A stretch of DNA of 64,000 nucleotides from Pseudomonadota bacterium (GCA_018818835.1 JAHIRD010000112.1:52022-116021); one strand, 5' to 3'; positions 8,210 through 17,249 are shown, counted from the stretch's first letter. Translations and numbers: made by a program. Notes: generated by a model not told the origin, from the sequence alone.

Positions 8210-8668
8210 ATGAAATATGAAGACTCAAAAATCTGGTTATTTTCCTTTGCCGATCTAGCGTTTCTGCTGCTGATCGCTTTCACCCAGGCCTCCACCGTTG
8301 GGAAAAAACCTGTAAATATCGGTGAAATAACTATTCCCAAGGTCGTTGAAAATCAAAAAGTGGCTTCCCTTGATCAACCCTATGAGTCGTATCAGATCAG
8401 GGTCCTCAAACCCACGATTCCCGAATCCAATCCGTTTCAAGTTGTTATCATGCGGGGTACCGAGGAAAACATCGAACCTTCTCCCATTTCAGCCCAGGAG
8501 TTGACCAACCGCCTGACCGTGATGAAACAGGATGGGAGGATGAGGCCCATTCTTGTTCCTGACATATACTCACTGAGTAAGGATACACTGATGGCTATGT
8601 CCATCATAGAGCGTGTTTACGAAGATGGAAATCGTGTAACGATCGAACGGACAGGCGGCCTGAATTAA
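8210..8668 (+). CDS. ExbD/TolR-like subunit
   Basis: 152 aa. One N-terminal membrane helix (IWLFSFADLAFLLLIAFTQA) carries Asp15, which corresponds to the essential proton-carrying Asp of ExbD/TolR. The rest is a periplasmic domain with a weak ExbD-like ending (a serine/threonine-rich helix followed by VYEDGNRVTIE). Unlike ordinary ExbD, it lacks the basic NxxPLIDV opening. I chose the ATG at 8210 because AAGGGA lies 9 bases upstream; an in-frame ATG at 8189 has no ribosome site. It follows the ExbB-like gene by 43 bases and ends 2 bases before the TonB-like gene. Confidence 0.8.
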   Translation: MKYEDSKIWLFSFADLAFLLLIAFTQASTVGKKPVNIGEITIPKVVENQKVASLDQPYESYQIRVLKPTIPESNPFQVVIMRGTEENIEPSPISAQELTNRLTVMKQDGRMRPILVPDIYSLSKDTLMAMSIIERVYEDGNRVTIERTGGLN

Positions 8669-8670
8669 CC

Positions 8671-9798
8671 ATGGCGATGACGATAAGCATGCAACATTAC
8701 GGTCGAGGGGTTGGCAAAGTACCCATGCCCCGGGCTCTTGCACGTGACCCCAGGAAAGAATGGCCCGTCACACCAGCCTTTATCATATTTATTCTGGCGG
8801 TGACTCTTATCCTTTCCCTGAAGTTGACCATGTCCAATAAAAAACTCTTCAAGGTGACCCAGACCATCATCATTCTGCCCCAGACAAAACCCGCACCCGA
8901 GCCTACGGTTCCGAAAAAAATTCCCTTGATCAAGGTCCTCAAGGATGCCGTAAAAAAAACAGTTGAACCAAAACGCATGGAATTAAAAAAAATAATCCCC
9001 CAAAAAATCGAACCAAAAAAACCTTTGGAAAAAAGGATTGAGCCAAAAAAAATTGAGCCTCTAAAACCCCTGGATACGAAAATTCAACCTAAAAAAATCA
9101 TCCGGGAGGATATCAAACCCAAAGCTCTGATTCCTAAACAATTAGAGATCCAACGAATTGAAACAAAAAAAATTGAACCAGCCAAACCGTTGCCCAAATC
9201 CATCAGCGAAAAACCCACTGTGTTAAAAAAGATTGATCTGCCACAGGAAACGGCTCCAAAAATAACGCCGAAAATGGTTAGCGCCCCCTCAAGTTTCACT
9301 CCCATGCAGGAAATCAAACGGAACAGTGCAGCCATTCCGGTACCCTCGGACAGCATCGCCAGACCTCAGGCCAATTCTGTTCCGATCAGTCAGGGTCCGC
9401 CACCCGAATTGACCCAGTGGGAATCCTACAAGCCCCCTGTGGCGACTGATTCATCCTTGTCTGCCCCCCTGGCCCATGCACCCAAAATGCCATCGCCAGC
9501 CCAGCCGCCTGTCAGGCACTTTACTCCGGCCTTTGAGGGCCTGGCCTTGGAGGATCTGGTCATCATTAAAAGCAGCACTCTGGGGAATTCAGAACGGGTA
9601 AAAAACCTTAAACGGGCCATCGTAAAAAAGGCACAGAATATGAACCCCGAGTTAAGTCCCTACACATACACGGTCAAGAACTACACCTGCACTCTGGTTA
9701 TTGAAGGCGGCGCCCAGGGAAAAATCATTATTGACTTCACACCGGCAGATGCCCCCTTTGAGGTGGTTTCAGCCCTTGAACGAATATTACCCAGGTAG
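8671..9798 (+). CDS. TonB-like Lys/Pro-rich envelope-spanning protein
   Basis: 375 aa. Residues 1-32 are cytoplasmic and basic, 33-52 are a membrane helix (PAFIIFILAVTLILSL), about 70-200 are a charged stretch with many copies of a unit like IEPKK/LKPLD, 200-285 are Pro/Ser-rich, and 286-375 form a compact C-terminal domain (FEGLALEDLVIIKSS to ALERILPR). This is the plan of TonB and TolA: inner-membrane anchor, extended periplasmic rod, C-terminal contact domain. I cannot match the C-terminal domain to a known TonB or TolA ending. The position right after the ExbB and ExbD homologues supports the role. Confidence 0.7.
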   Translation: MAMTISMQHYGRGVGKVPMPRALARDPRKEWPVTPAFIIFILAVTLILSLKLTMSNKKLFKVTQTIIILPQTKPAPEPTVPKKIPLIKVLKDAVKKTVEPKRMELKKIIPQKIEPKKPLEKRIEPKKIEPLKPLDTKIQPKKIIREDIKPKALIPKQLEIQRIETKKIEPAKPLPKSISEKPTVLKKIDLPQETAPKITPKMVSAPSSFTPMQEIKRNSAAIPVPSDSIARPQANSVPISQGPPPELTQWESYKPPVATDSSLSAPLAHAPKMPSPAQPPVRHFTPAFEGLALEDLVIIKSSTLGNSERVKNLKRAIVKKAQNMNPELSPYTYTVKNYTCTLVIEGGAQGKIIIDFTPADAPFEVVSALERILPR

Positions 9799-9807
9799 AG
9801 GTTTGTT

Positions 9808-11940
9808 ATGAAACACAGATACATCGGAACCCTTTTGCTTCTTTGTCTTGTCATTGGTTTTTCATCAATTAATGTGATGGCATTAACCCCCCTGACAGGA
9901 ACTGACAATTCATGGGACCAAGAGCATTCTTCTGCCGAAACGAAGAAAAAGGCGGCTCGAACCACGTTCACCCGCACGAGACGGTCTAAAAACCCCTCCT
10001 ACAGTGCCGAAAAAAAGTCCGAGGGACCCACCATCAAGAAAAAAGCAATTCCCTCTTCGATCACTACACCCACCGATGAATGGATCCCGGAAGTGGGCAA
10101 GCTCTATCTTCAGGAAAAAGTTTCGGCCAAGGATCTGAACACTCTTTTTACCCTTCTTGGAGATCATCTGGGAATCCAGGTCAACGGATCCCTTGATCTT
10201 ATAAAAACCCGTGAAGCCCAGGCCGCTTTAAATAAATACAGTGAAGATCCTGATAAAGCATTCAGTAATATCTATTTTGACGACAAACAAAATCTGACCG
10301 GCTACAATTATATTTATTTTGAAATGTGTACCCTGAATAAAGACAAGCAGGCAGCTCGTTTCAAAAAATACTTCGAGAATGGTTTTTATCCCAACAGGTC
10401 CCTGTTCACCAAGGAAGAATACTATTACAAAATCCTATATTATTACCTTTATATTGCCCAGGACGGACTGGTCAATCGGATCAGCAACGCAGTGAGCCAG
10501 CTGAACAAAGCCCCGGATGTGCCACCATCGTTCAACGCAACAGACATCCTGACCTTTGATTCAACAGTCAAAGTCTGTGCCGAACTTGATGAACTCAGAA
10601 TCAAGGGCAACAAAGGTCTGGATTCACCCTATGAAAAAATATTTACACAGGCTGAGCGTGATTGGCTCAATGACAGTATCGCCTATTTTACAGATATTGA
10701 AACCCACATTGCTCTGTTCAGCTACCCCTGGTTCAGAGCCAATGTGCCCCTCTCCATCAGTGCCCAGGTGATTTCACATGAAATCCGGGAAACATGGATC
10801 GACCAGACCATTTCCCACAGGGCCCTTCTGCCTTTGATGCTTTTTACCAGCCAGGGAGACCTCCAGCTTAGCGTGGAAAAACTTTTCAGTGATACCTTGA
10901 ACAAGTTGAAGCTTGATAACCGTGAAGTAGACGTTGTGGTCATGTCCGCCCTCAAAACCTGGCTGGGAAAACAAGTGGAACAGGGCATTAAGGTTGAAGA
11001 CCGCATGAAGTACAAGGATATCCTTGATGAGCTTAATGTCTGCCCCTCGGGTTGGATATTCTACAATCTGTATTCCTGCAAAAAACCACTGGAAGAGCTC
11101 AAAGAATATGCACGGACATGGGACACATACGACTCGGCCAAAAAAAATGATATTTTCAATAAAAAAATCGTCTATCTTTACGCTGAGGCACTGGACAAAA
11201 TAAACATCGTATTTTCAGATCTGGAGAAGTTGTTCGGAAAGGTTCAGGTATTCGGCAGGGAACAGAAAACGACCAGCATCAATCATATCTTCCACAGATA
11301 CAGGGGAGAAATCGGATATTATTACGAATACCTTCAGTTTGGCCTGTATGACAAGGATCTATCCAGCATACGTTTCCCCCTTGCCAACTCACGGAAAAAC
11401 TGCCTGTTTGATTTCAAGGCGGCGTTCGTCAAGGCTGACAATAAAAAAATCAACCACAAGAACCTTTTATATGCCTATGATCTTCTGTTCAAAGAACTTG
11501 CGTCCCAGGGAAAGATCAGCGAAATCATGAAATTTGAAGAAGAACTGGAAACCTTTATCCATAACGAGAACCACCAGCTTGGATCACTTGTGGAACATAC
11601 GGTGGATGACCGCTACGATATCTATCGAATCATTGCCAACACCTATTTATCCAACAAACAACTTCAGACACGAGCACTCAAGGTTGCCGAAAAAAGTTAT
11701 TCCCTGGCCCGGAATTATTATTTAACAGCAGCCCAATCTGCGGGGTATATCCATGGTGATATTCCAGGTGCATTGAACAACAACTGTACGGAAATTGATG
11801 ACTTTGAACGTCAATATGAATTTTACCAGGAAATCGCGCTGAAACTTGGAAAAAAAATCTGGCTGCTCCTGCCCAACGAAGACATCCAGCTTTATAACAG
11901 ATTACAGAATTTAAGAAACCCCGAAGGATTCCTACTATGA
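9808..11940 (+). CDS. Exported protein of unknown family (operon gene 4)
   Basis: 710 aa. A signal peptide ends near VMA (residue 25), followed by a basic Ser/Thr/Lys-rich linker to about residue 75. The rest is rich in Tyr, Leu, Lys and Glu and looks mostly alpha-helical, with aromatic runs such as EEYYYKILYYYLYIAQD. I see no enzyme motif. The helical periodicity resembles repeat scaffolds of the TPR kind, but no clean repeat can be aligned by eye. GAGG precedes the ATG, and the stop overlaps the next gene (ATGA), so it is translationally coupled. Likely periplasmic or outer-membrane-attached partner of the proton-channel complex (inference from the operon only). Confidence 0.75.
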   Translation: MKHRYIGTLLLLCLVIGFSSINVMALTPLTGTDNSWDQEHSSAETKKKAARTTFTRTRRSKNPSYSAEKKSEGPTIKKKAIPSSITTPTDEWIPEVGKLYLQEKVSAKDLNTLFTLLGDHLGIQVNGSLDLIKTREAQAALNKYSEDPDKAFSNIYFDDKQNLTGYNYIYFEMCTLNKDKQAARFKKYFENGFYPNRSLFTKEEYYYKILYYYLYIAQDGLVNRISNAVSQLNKAPDVPPSFNATDILTFDSTVKVCAELDELRIKGNKGLDSPYEKIFTQAERDWLNDSIAYFTDIETHIALFSYPWFRANVPLSISAQVISHEIRETWIDQTISHRALLPLMLFTSQGDLQLSVEKLFSDTLNKLKLDNREVDVVVMSALKTWLGKQVEQGIKVEDRMKYKDILDELNVCPSGWIFYNLYSCKKPLEELKEYARTWDTYDSAKKNDIFNKKIVYLYAEALDKINIVFSDLEKLFGKVQVFGREQKTTSINHIFHRYRGEIGYYYEYLQFGLYDKDLSSIRFPLANSRKNCLFDFKAAFVKADNKKINHKNLLYAYDLLFKELASQGKISEIMKFEEELETFIHNENHQLGSLVEHTVDDRYDIYRIIANTYLSNKQLQTRALKVAEKSYSLARNYYLTAAQSAGYIHGDIPGALNNNCTEIDDFERQYEFYQEIALKLGKKIWLLLPNEDIQLYNRLQNLRNPEGFLL

Positions 11941-13694
11941 TTCGATGCACGGCAAAAGCACTTTGTTTCTGGATGTTCATCCTATGTCTTTTTTCAAGCT
12001 GGGCCCATGCAGAATATATTGATGATTTCAAAAAACGTGCAAAAAGCATTTACCTTCTTCACACGGTGAAGCACACAGCCCGGACAAAAAATGTCAGAGA
12101 AAATGCTGAAAAGCGAAAAGCCATTATCCATGAGCGGGCAGACAGTGCACACCTTGAGATGCTTTCGTATATACCGCCCCAGAGTATGCTGCTCCCATTT
12201 GATGACGTTCAGACCATTATTTCACGCATCGAATTGTTGACTAAAAAAATCGAAACCACCAAGGAAGGAGAACAGGCCCAGCGCATGAAATTTGACATGG
12301 CCTATGAATATTTTCTTCTTTACCTCCACTATCTGCATGAAAAATATGGACTCACACGGTCATCGGAACTCAGTATGTACGATGAAATACCTGTCACGGA
12401 CAAAGAACTTGAACAATACCTGTCCTTGTCAGAGTATTATCTGAAAAGTTTTCTCTCTGAAAACCCCGAGCCCCAGGATGTTTTTGTCCAGGGAAAAACC
12501 ATGTTAAGAGCCACCGATGATGTGAGCTTCCGTTTTCGAAAATATAAAAACCTTTATCTGAATGTGTATTTTCTTGCCATGATGCTTGAGTGTGAAAAAC
12601 TTTCGGGTGAATGGGGAGATACCTCACAGTCTGCAGCCCTTTCCAGTCAATATGACAAAAAAACCTGGAACTGGCTTGACAACCTATGGAAACGACATTT
12701 CAAAGCAAGCCGTGAAACAGCCGCCTATACACCCTCATCTCAAACCCTTTTCACATTGTATGAACTCTACATGCGCTATCATTTTTTCGGTCGTTACCTA
12801 AGGCATTTCAATGAAAATGATCCCTTGCTGGATTCACAGACCCGGACCCTTTTAAATCGGCTTTATGCACTTCAGAAAGAAGCCAACCTGGGCCAGAAAA
12901 ATTATTACGCATACTATATGAAGGAAGCCACCAACGATTCAAACAATACGGATTTCCTGGTAAATCTTTATCTGGCACGCCGTGGCTATTTCGCAACACG
13001 GGATCTCAACTTTTCCTTTCCCAAATACGAACTTTTCGAACTTTACCACAAACTATATGATGATGCAGCATCAAGCATCAAATACAATATTACTTACCGG
13101 AGTACCATCTATAATGAATTAATTCTGTTTGGAATTGGCATAGACAATCTCCGTTTGATGGAAGATGTCCTTTACGAATACGGTCTTCTTTCAATGCGTT
13201 TACAAGAAAATGATGGCAAATCAATCAATAAAATAAAATATTCTTCCCGTTTGACTATGGCCTATTTACTTGCTAATATCCTCGACAAAAAGCGTAGATC
13301 AGGACTTGATCAGAATTCGGATGAATACAGAGATATTGCAGAAACACTCACACCGATACTAATTTCCAAAAAAACAAATTATTGGGAATATGCTTCGGTT
13401 ATCCACAGTGCCCTTGCGATGTTTTATTCCCGAAAAGAAGGGACATACAATGAATCCTTGGCCATGTATCACGCCAAACGCGCATTTATTGCACCATGCG
13501 AAAAAGTGTCTCTGTCCTATGGCACGGATAAAAACGGATGGATGAATTTTTTTGAACTTCCAGGGGCGGAATCATATTTAAAGCTGTTTCTGGAATTTCA
13601 GAAAAAATACCAGACCAGTCCTGACGCAGTCATGCCCAGGGAATTTCGTTCGGATTTGATTATCAGGAAATTTCAGACTAAACAAAATAACTAA
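11937..13694 (+). CDS. Exported protein of unknown family (operon gene 5)
   Basis: 585 aa. Signal peptide with cleavage after AHA (residue 25). The mature part is again largely helical with many Tyr and Leu, for example FDMAYEYFLLYLHYLHEKY near 120 and the segment near 505 (ALAMFYSRKEGTYNESLAMYHAKRAF), which looks like a TPR helix pair. Composition and style match the previous gene, so the two may be distant paralogues. The start overlaps the upstream stop by 4 bases. No catalytic motif is visible. Function unknown; probably extracytoplasmic and part of the same machine. Confidence 0.75.
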   Translation: MIRCTAKALCFWMFILCLFSSWAHAEYIDDFKKRAKSIYLLHTVKHTARTKNVRENAEKRKAIIHERADSAHLEMLSYIPPQSMLLPFDDVQTIISRIELLTKKIETTKEGEQAQRMKFDMAYEYFLLYLHYLHEKYGLTRSSELSMYDEIPVTDKELEQYLSLSEYYLKSFLSENPEPQDVFVQGKTMLRATDDVSFRFRKYKNLYLNVYFLAMMLECEKLSGEWGDTSQSAALSSQYDKKTWNWLDNLWKRHFKASRETAAYTPSSQTLFTLYELYMRYHFFGRYLRHFNENDPLLDSQTRTLLNRLYALQKEANLGQKNYYAYYMKEATNDSNNTDFLVNLYLARRGYFATRDLNFSFPKYELFELYHKLYDDAASSIKYNITYRSTIYNELILFGIGIDNLRLMEDVLYEYGLLSMRLQENDGKSINKIKYSSRLTMAYLLANILDKKRRSGLDQNSDEYRDIAETLTPILISKKTNYWEYASVIHSALAMFYSRKEGTYNESLAMYHAKRAFIAPCEKVSLSYGTDKNGWMNFFELPGAESYLKLFLEFQKKYQTSPDAVMPREFRSDLIIRKFQTKQNN

Positions 13695-13729
13695 TAAAGA
13701 ATCTCACCATGATAAGGAGATTGAAATAT

Positions 13730-15214
13730 ATGAAATTCAGATGGCACCTTGTATTAATCGCCCTCACCCTGTCCACCCTGTTTTTCTCAATTCCGGGTGT
13801 CTCTGCCCAGAGTACGGATACTGTTCAGGAATTAAAAGCATCCTATCTCCAGAGTATCTACGATGATTGCAGAATTTTCCTTGAAGGTATAGAACTGTTC
13901 ATACGAAGGGATTATCCGAAATTCTGGCAGAACATCGATGAAGAACTTCCCATTCCCCAGAATGAAATCGACCGCTACTCAAAAGAGCTGAAACATTTCG
14001 AAGGCCAACTGGATGCCCTTTTTGAGGAATACGTTACGTTTAAAAGCAATTCAGGCAATACGGCCAAGGAAGGGACGTCCTTTTCAAACCTTGAGCTGCA
14101 GATCTACCAGATGCTGGCATACTCCTATATGAAAACAGGTGATTTTGCCATGTCCTATGATCTATTACAGAACAAGAACATATTTTCACAGAATTTTACA
14201 ATCAAACTTATTGATATCGAAGGGAATCTAAAAGAATTCCCCTTGACGCTGGAGCTGAAAAAACTGTTTAAAATCATCAGCGGAAACCTTAATTTTTTGA
14301 CCCTGCGTCTTAAATATTTTTTCCCATCAGATATCCAGTACATCAACGCCTATTTAAATATCCCGGATTATGACCATGATAGCCCGTTTAACAAAGCATA
14401 TTTCAGCTATTACAAGGGAGCATTCTCAGGGTTGGGTGAAAAGGACGAAAATAATATCCATTTCAGTGAAATCATCCATTTTTTCAATAGACGTGAGTTC
14501 AAAAACGTGACCAAAGGTGCCAAGATATCCCAGGATAATCAGCAATACATATCTTCCTACAAATTCCCTATTATAAAAGGTGAGTACGACATTGAGCTAA
14601 AAGACAACACAATCCTTGCCGCGGAATCATTGGATAACAATACCTTAAATCTGGAAAGACTTTGTATGTTCAAAGGATTTGTGGTCACGGATTTCAAACG
14701 TTTGAAAAGCGATGAACGGAAGAACATTAAAAACGACACCCTGATCAGCAAGGGCCTTTACCTGGAAAAAACAGATTTATTAAGTGATGATAACGATATC
14801 ATGGCCACCAGTAAAAAAGACACCAAAAAACGTATTCTTCTGGATTACGAATTGAGTAAAGACAACCTTAAGATAGGTGAAATGCTTCGTTACGGTGTCT
14901 ACCGTCTTTTTGAACAGGGAAAATATCTGGGAATGATCGAACTGGTACCCTGCTATAAGGGTGAAGACTGTAAAAAACGTTCCATCGATAAAAGCATCAC
15001 CAAGGTCAAAGTATACAACCATGAACTGATCTTTTACCAGGATATACTGGATGCTGTCCAGGCGAACCGCAGAATGTTCGGCAAAGGAAACTACAGCACC
15101 CCGTCGAACACAAAAATCGATCTTGACACACCCTCTGAAGCAACAGTCCAAGCAGACACACCGTCGGATGCGCCCAAGGTTCATGTGGGTCGAGGATGTT
15201 CACCCAAAAGATAA
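13730..15214 (+). CDS. Exported protein of unknown family (operon gene 6)
   Basis: 494 aa from the ATG at 13730, which has AAGGAG 10 bases upstream. An in-frame ATG at 13709 has no ribosome site. Signal peptide MKFRWHLVLIALTLSTLF to about VSA. The first half is helical (EEYVTFKSNSG, LELQIYQMLAYSYMKTGDFAMSYDLL, a TPR-like helix pair). The second half looks beta-rich, with short polar strands. The C-terminal 40 residues are a Thr/Pro/Ser/Asp tail (DTPSEATVQADTPSDAP) ending in basic residues. No known family recognised. Last gene of the operon; a terminator follows 23 bases later. Confidence 0.75.
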   Translation: MKFRWHLVLIALTLSTLFFSIPGVSAQSTDTVQELKASYLQSIYDDCRIFLEGIELFIRRDYPKFWQNIDEELPIPQNEIDRYSKELKHFEGQLDALFEEYVTFKSNSGNTAKEGTSFSNLELQIYQMLAYSYMKTGDFAMSYDLLQNKNIFSQNFTIKLIDIEGNLKEFPLTLELKKLFKIISGNLNFLTLRLKYFFPSDIQYINAYLNIPDYDHDSPFNKAYFSYYKGAFSGLGEKDENNIHFSEIIHFFNRREFKNVTKGAKISQDNQQYISSYKFPIIKGEYDIELKDNTILAAESLDNNTLNLERLCMFKGFVVTDFKRLKSDERKNIKNDTLISKGLYLEKTDLLSDDNDIMATSKKDTKKRILLDYELSKDNLKIGEMLRYGVYRLFEQGKYLGMIELVPCYKGEDCKKRSIDKSITKVKVYNHELIFYQDILDAVQANRRMFGKGNYSTPSNTKIDLDTPSEATVQADTPSDAPKVHVGRGCSPKR

Positions 15215-15237
15215 TCTTTGAGACCAAACACAACCCT

Positions 15238-15268
15238 AAGCCGCATTCCTTATGAACGCGGCTTTTTT
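15238..15268 (+). terminator. Rho-independent terminator of the six-gene operon
   Basis: AAGCCGC (15238-15244) pairs perfectly with GCGGCTT (15258-15264) over a 13-base loop and runs into six Ts. It closes the ExbB-to-exported-protein operon. The ATG at 15252 lies inside its loop. Confidence 0.85.
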
Positions 15269-15281
15269 ATCTGAGATAGCC

Positions 15282-16028
15282 ATGAAAACTATAGCTCAGC
15301 AATCCCAGAGAATGATCATTGCCCACAGAGGATACAGGGCTCGATATCCGGAAAATACCCTTGTTGCATTCAAGGCTGCCAAGGATCTGGGTGTACGTAT
15401 GATTGAGCTTGATGTATGCCTGACCCGGGATCGCAACATCGTTGCCATCCATGATGAAACCCTGGACCGGACCACCAACGGCTCAGGACCGGTCCGGGAT
15501 CATACCCTTGAGGAATTAAAAAAACTGGATGCAGGACGCTGGTTTTCACCTTTTTTCACCGGTGAAAAAATCCCCACCCTAAAAGACGTATTCAGTCTTT
15601 GCAATCACAAACTTTCTGTTAATATTGAAATCAAACACGAAGCCTTTGAAAGCCATGACCCCGATGACTCCATTGAAAAACAGGTGGTTCAGACCGTTCT
15701 TGAACGATCCAGATCCGAAGCGGTGATTATTTCCAGTTTTGAACCCCGAATCATTGAACGTCTTGCAAAGATGCAGATAAAAAATCTCAGATTGGCCTTT
15801 CTCACGGAAAAACGGTTTCTGGATGACGCCATCCTTGAATTCATGATCAAAAACAAGGTTTTCTCCTGGAATCCGGATTACCCGGCCTTAACCCCAGATC
15901 AAATCAAGGCAGCCCAGGCACAGGGGATCAAGGTTATGACATACACCGTCAACAAAGCCAGCACAGGCAAGCGCTGCTTTGACATGGGCGTGGACGGCAT
16001 CTTCACCGATGAACCGCTTCTTTTTTGA
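15282..16028 (+). CDS. Glycerophosphodiester phosphodiesterase
   Basis: 248 aa, cytoplasmic (no signal peptide). It hydrolyses glycerophosphodiesters to glycerol-3-phosphate and an alcohol. Motifs: AHRGYRARYPENTLVAF (catalytic His, Arg, and Glu-Asn), then ELDVCLTRDRNIVAIHDETLDRTTNG (metal-binding Glu/Asp and second catalytic His), with NIEIKHE further on and a VDGIFTDEP ending. Complete by length. I place the start at 15282 because the upstream in-frame ATG (15252) sits in the loop of the preceding terminator. Even 15312 (MIIAHRG) is possible. Single-gene unit. Confidence 0.93.
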   Translation: MKTIAQQSQRMIIAHRGYRARYPENTLVAFKAAKDLGVRMIELDVCLTRDRNIVAIHDETLDRTTNGSGPVRDHTLEELKKLDAGRWFSPFFTGEKIPTLKDVFSLCNHKLSVNIEIKHEAFESHDPDDSIEKQVVQTVLERSRSEAVIISSFEPRIIERLAKMQIKNLRLAFLTEKRFLDDAILEFMIKNKVFSWNPDYPALTPDQIKAAQAQGIKVMTYTVNKASTGKRCFDMGVDGIFTDEPLLF

Positions 16029-16058
16029 TTTTGAGATGACCGAGTGATAGGATAATCA

Positions 16059-16105
16059 GGATCGCATTCCAAAAGAAAATGAAATGACACTTGGACACAA
16101 AAACC
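16059..16105. repeat. Intergenic sequence shared with 35449-35500
   Basis: The string from ATCGCA through AAAAGAAAATG and ACTTGGACAC to AAAA also occurs, with a few changes, in front of the macrodomain gene at 35461-35500. The copy here lacks the ATCGAA tandem seen there. Probably a second small dispersed repeat family. Confidence 0.5.
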
Positions 16106-16106
16106 G

Positions 16107-16469
16107 CTATGTATTAAGTTCAAAGACAATCATCAATGCCCGATTAATTGCTTGCACCTTTTCCAAGGACAATTGTCCGCGAATTTTGACGAACCTTTGG
16201 CGGTGATCAATTGGGCGTGTTTGTAAACAATCAGCCACCGATTTTTTGGATAAACCATTATCCGGTGAGGGATCAATTTCAACATTGGTTTTTACTCGAG
16301 CTTTTTTGGTACTCCACTCAGTAATTGGAACCACTTGGATGACCGGGACTCTTTCATTATAAATATCGTTCGTTACTACAATGCATGGCCTGACTTTACC
16401 AGTTTCTGAACCTTTGCTCGGGTCAAGATTAACGTCAATAATCATACCTCTTTTCATCAGTACGGTCAT
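16107..16469 (-). CDS. MazF/PemK-type toxin (endoribonuclease)
   Basis: 120 aa. The MazF/PemK fold is shown by GMIIDVNLDPSKGSETGKVRPCIVVTND (the conserved G-x-E-x-x-K-x-R-P-x-[L/I]-V stretch), VVPITEW, and the ending VKIRGQLSLEKVQAINRAL. It would cleave mRNA unless held by its antitoxin. The ATG at 16469 overlaps the antitoxin stop (ATGA), which I take as the start. ATGs at 16478 and 16457 are also in frame. Second gene of a two-gene unit on the minus strand. Confidence 0.9.
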   Translation of the reverse strand: MTVLMKRGMIIDVNLDPSKGSETGKVRPCIVVTNDIYNERVPVIQVVPITEWSTKKARVKTNVEIDPSPDNGLSKKSVADCLQTRPIDHRQRFVKIRGQLSLEKVQAINRALMIVFELNT

Positions 16470-16699
16470 TCTGGCCATCCGTTTAAAGCTGTTTCGGTCA
16501 ATCCTTTTAAATCATCATCTTCAGAATATATTTCAGAATATAAGTCAGCTGACTTCTTGAGGCTTTCACGTTCAATTTCGTTCTTGAAATGCTCTATAGC
16601 TGCACGAAGCATAGCGCTTTTATCTTTAAATCCATATTTTTTAAACTGACTTAAAAAAAAAGACTGGGTTTTTTCAACACTAAATTTTGCCTGTATCAT
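16466..16699 (-). CDS. Antitoxin of the MazF-type pair
   Basis: 77 aa. The first 45 residues look like a small ribbon-helix-helix DNA-binding domain (strand AKFSVEKTQ, helices SFFLSQFKKYG and SAMLRAAIEHF), followed by an acidic tail (SEIYSEDDDLKGLTE) of the kind that wraps the toxin. AAAAGGAGG lies ahead of the ATG. The toxin start overlaps its stop, giving coupled translation. RHH antitoxins usually repress their own operon; two repeats upstream fit that. Confidence 0.8.
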   Translation of the reverse strand: MIQAKFSVEKTQSFFLSQFKKYGFKDKSAMLRAAIEHFKNEIERESLKKSADLYSEIYSEDDDLKGLTETALNGWPE

Positions 16700-16713
16700 G
16701 AGGCCTCCTTTTA

Positions 16714-16757
16714 GGTACTTATTATAGACCCTGATTTATATACCTATTATAGGTGCC
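16714..16757 (-). promoter_or_regulatory. Probable toxin-antitoxin promoter/operator
   Basis: Two direct copies of TAC[T/C]TATTATAG (16716-16727 and 16741-16752) are spaced 25 bases apart. The second forms the dyad CCTATTATAGG (16743-16753). On the minus strand each contains TATAATA, a good -10 core. The tandem sites 15-40 bases upstream of the antitoxin start fit autorepression. Confidence 0.5.
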
Positions 16758-16832
16758 ACAAAAATAGATGTCAACGAAACGATTTGAGCTGTAAAAAAAT
16801 TTATCGCATGCCCTCCATCGTCTAACCAGCAC

Positions 16833-17249
16833 TTATTTCAAGTGTTCTCGCCCCTCTGCAATCACCGAAAGGACATCATTTGGCCCCACAAACTCGTAGA
16901 CAATAAGACCTTTTTGCAAAAGAGCTTGTTCAGACTTCATTGATCTGAGAGTCGTCATCAGCTTTTCTGCATTCAACATATCCTGGGTGACTATAACGTT
17001 GATCTGGACACGCTTACCCTTCACGTCATAGACGGTATTTCGGACACTTCCAATATCTGCACCTAACTTGCGGCTCATTGCTTTTACCTGATCTGACTGT
17101 ACCTGAATATCCGAAAGGACTCTCCATTCTGAGGGCATATCCGAAACGGGTGGATTCTCGCTGCCATATGCACGTGTGTTGTATTGAAAACATGCGCTTA
17201 GACAAATCGCCCATAGGGCCAAAAACCTTACTCTGTTTTTTTGAGTCAT
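16833..17249 (-). CDS. Small lipoprotein of unknown function
   Basis: 138 aa. Basic N-terminus, hydrophobic core and lipobox LSAC with Cys20. Mature part is acidic-to-neutral, with VYDVKGKRVQINVIVTQDMLNAEKLMTTLRSMKSEQALLQKGLIVYEFVG looking like a small alpha/beta domain. AAAGGACG precedes the ATG. It follows the large envelope protein gene (17290-18792) by 40 bases on the same strand and is probably cotranscribed. I do not recognise the family. Confidence 0.65.
   Translation of the reverse strand: MTQKNRVRFLALWAICLSACFQYNTRAYGSENPPVSDMPSEWRVLSDIQVQSDQVKAMSRKLGADIGSVRNTVYDVKGKRVQINVIVTQDMLNAEKLMTTLRSMKSEQALLQKGLIVYEFVGPNDVLSVIAEGREHLK

Noticed and set aside
15252..15281. Upstream ATG of the glycerophosphodiesterase
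   Set aside because: It lies in the loop of a strong terminator hairpin for the previous operon; the ATG at 15282 is more sensible.
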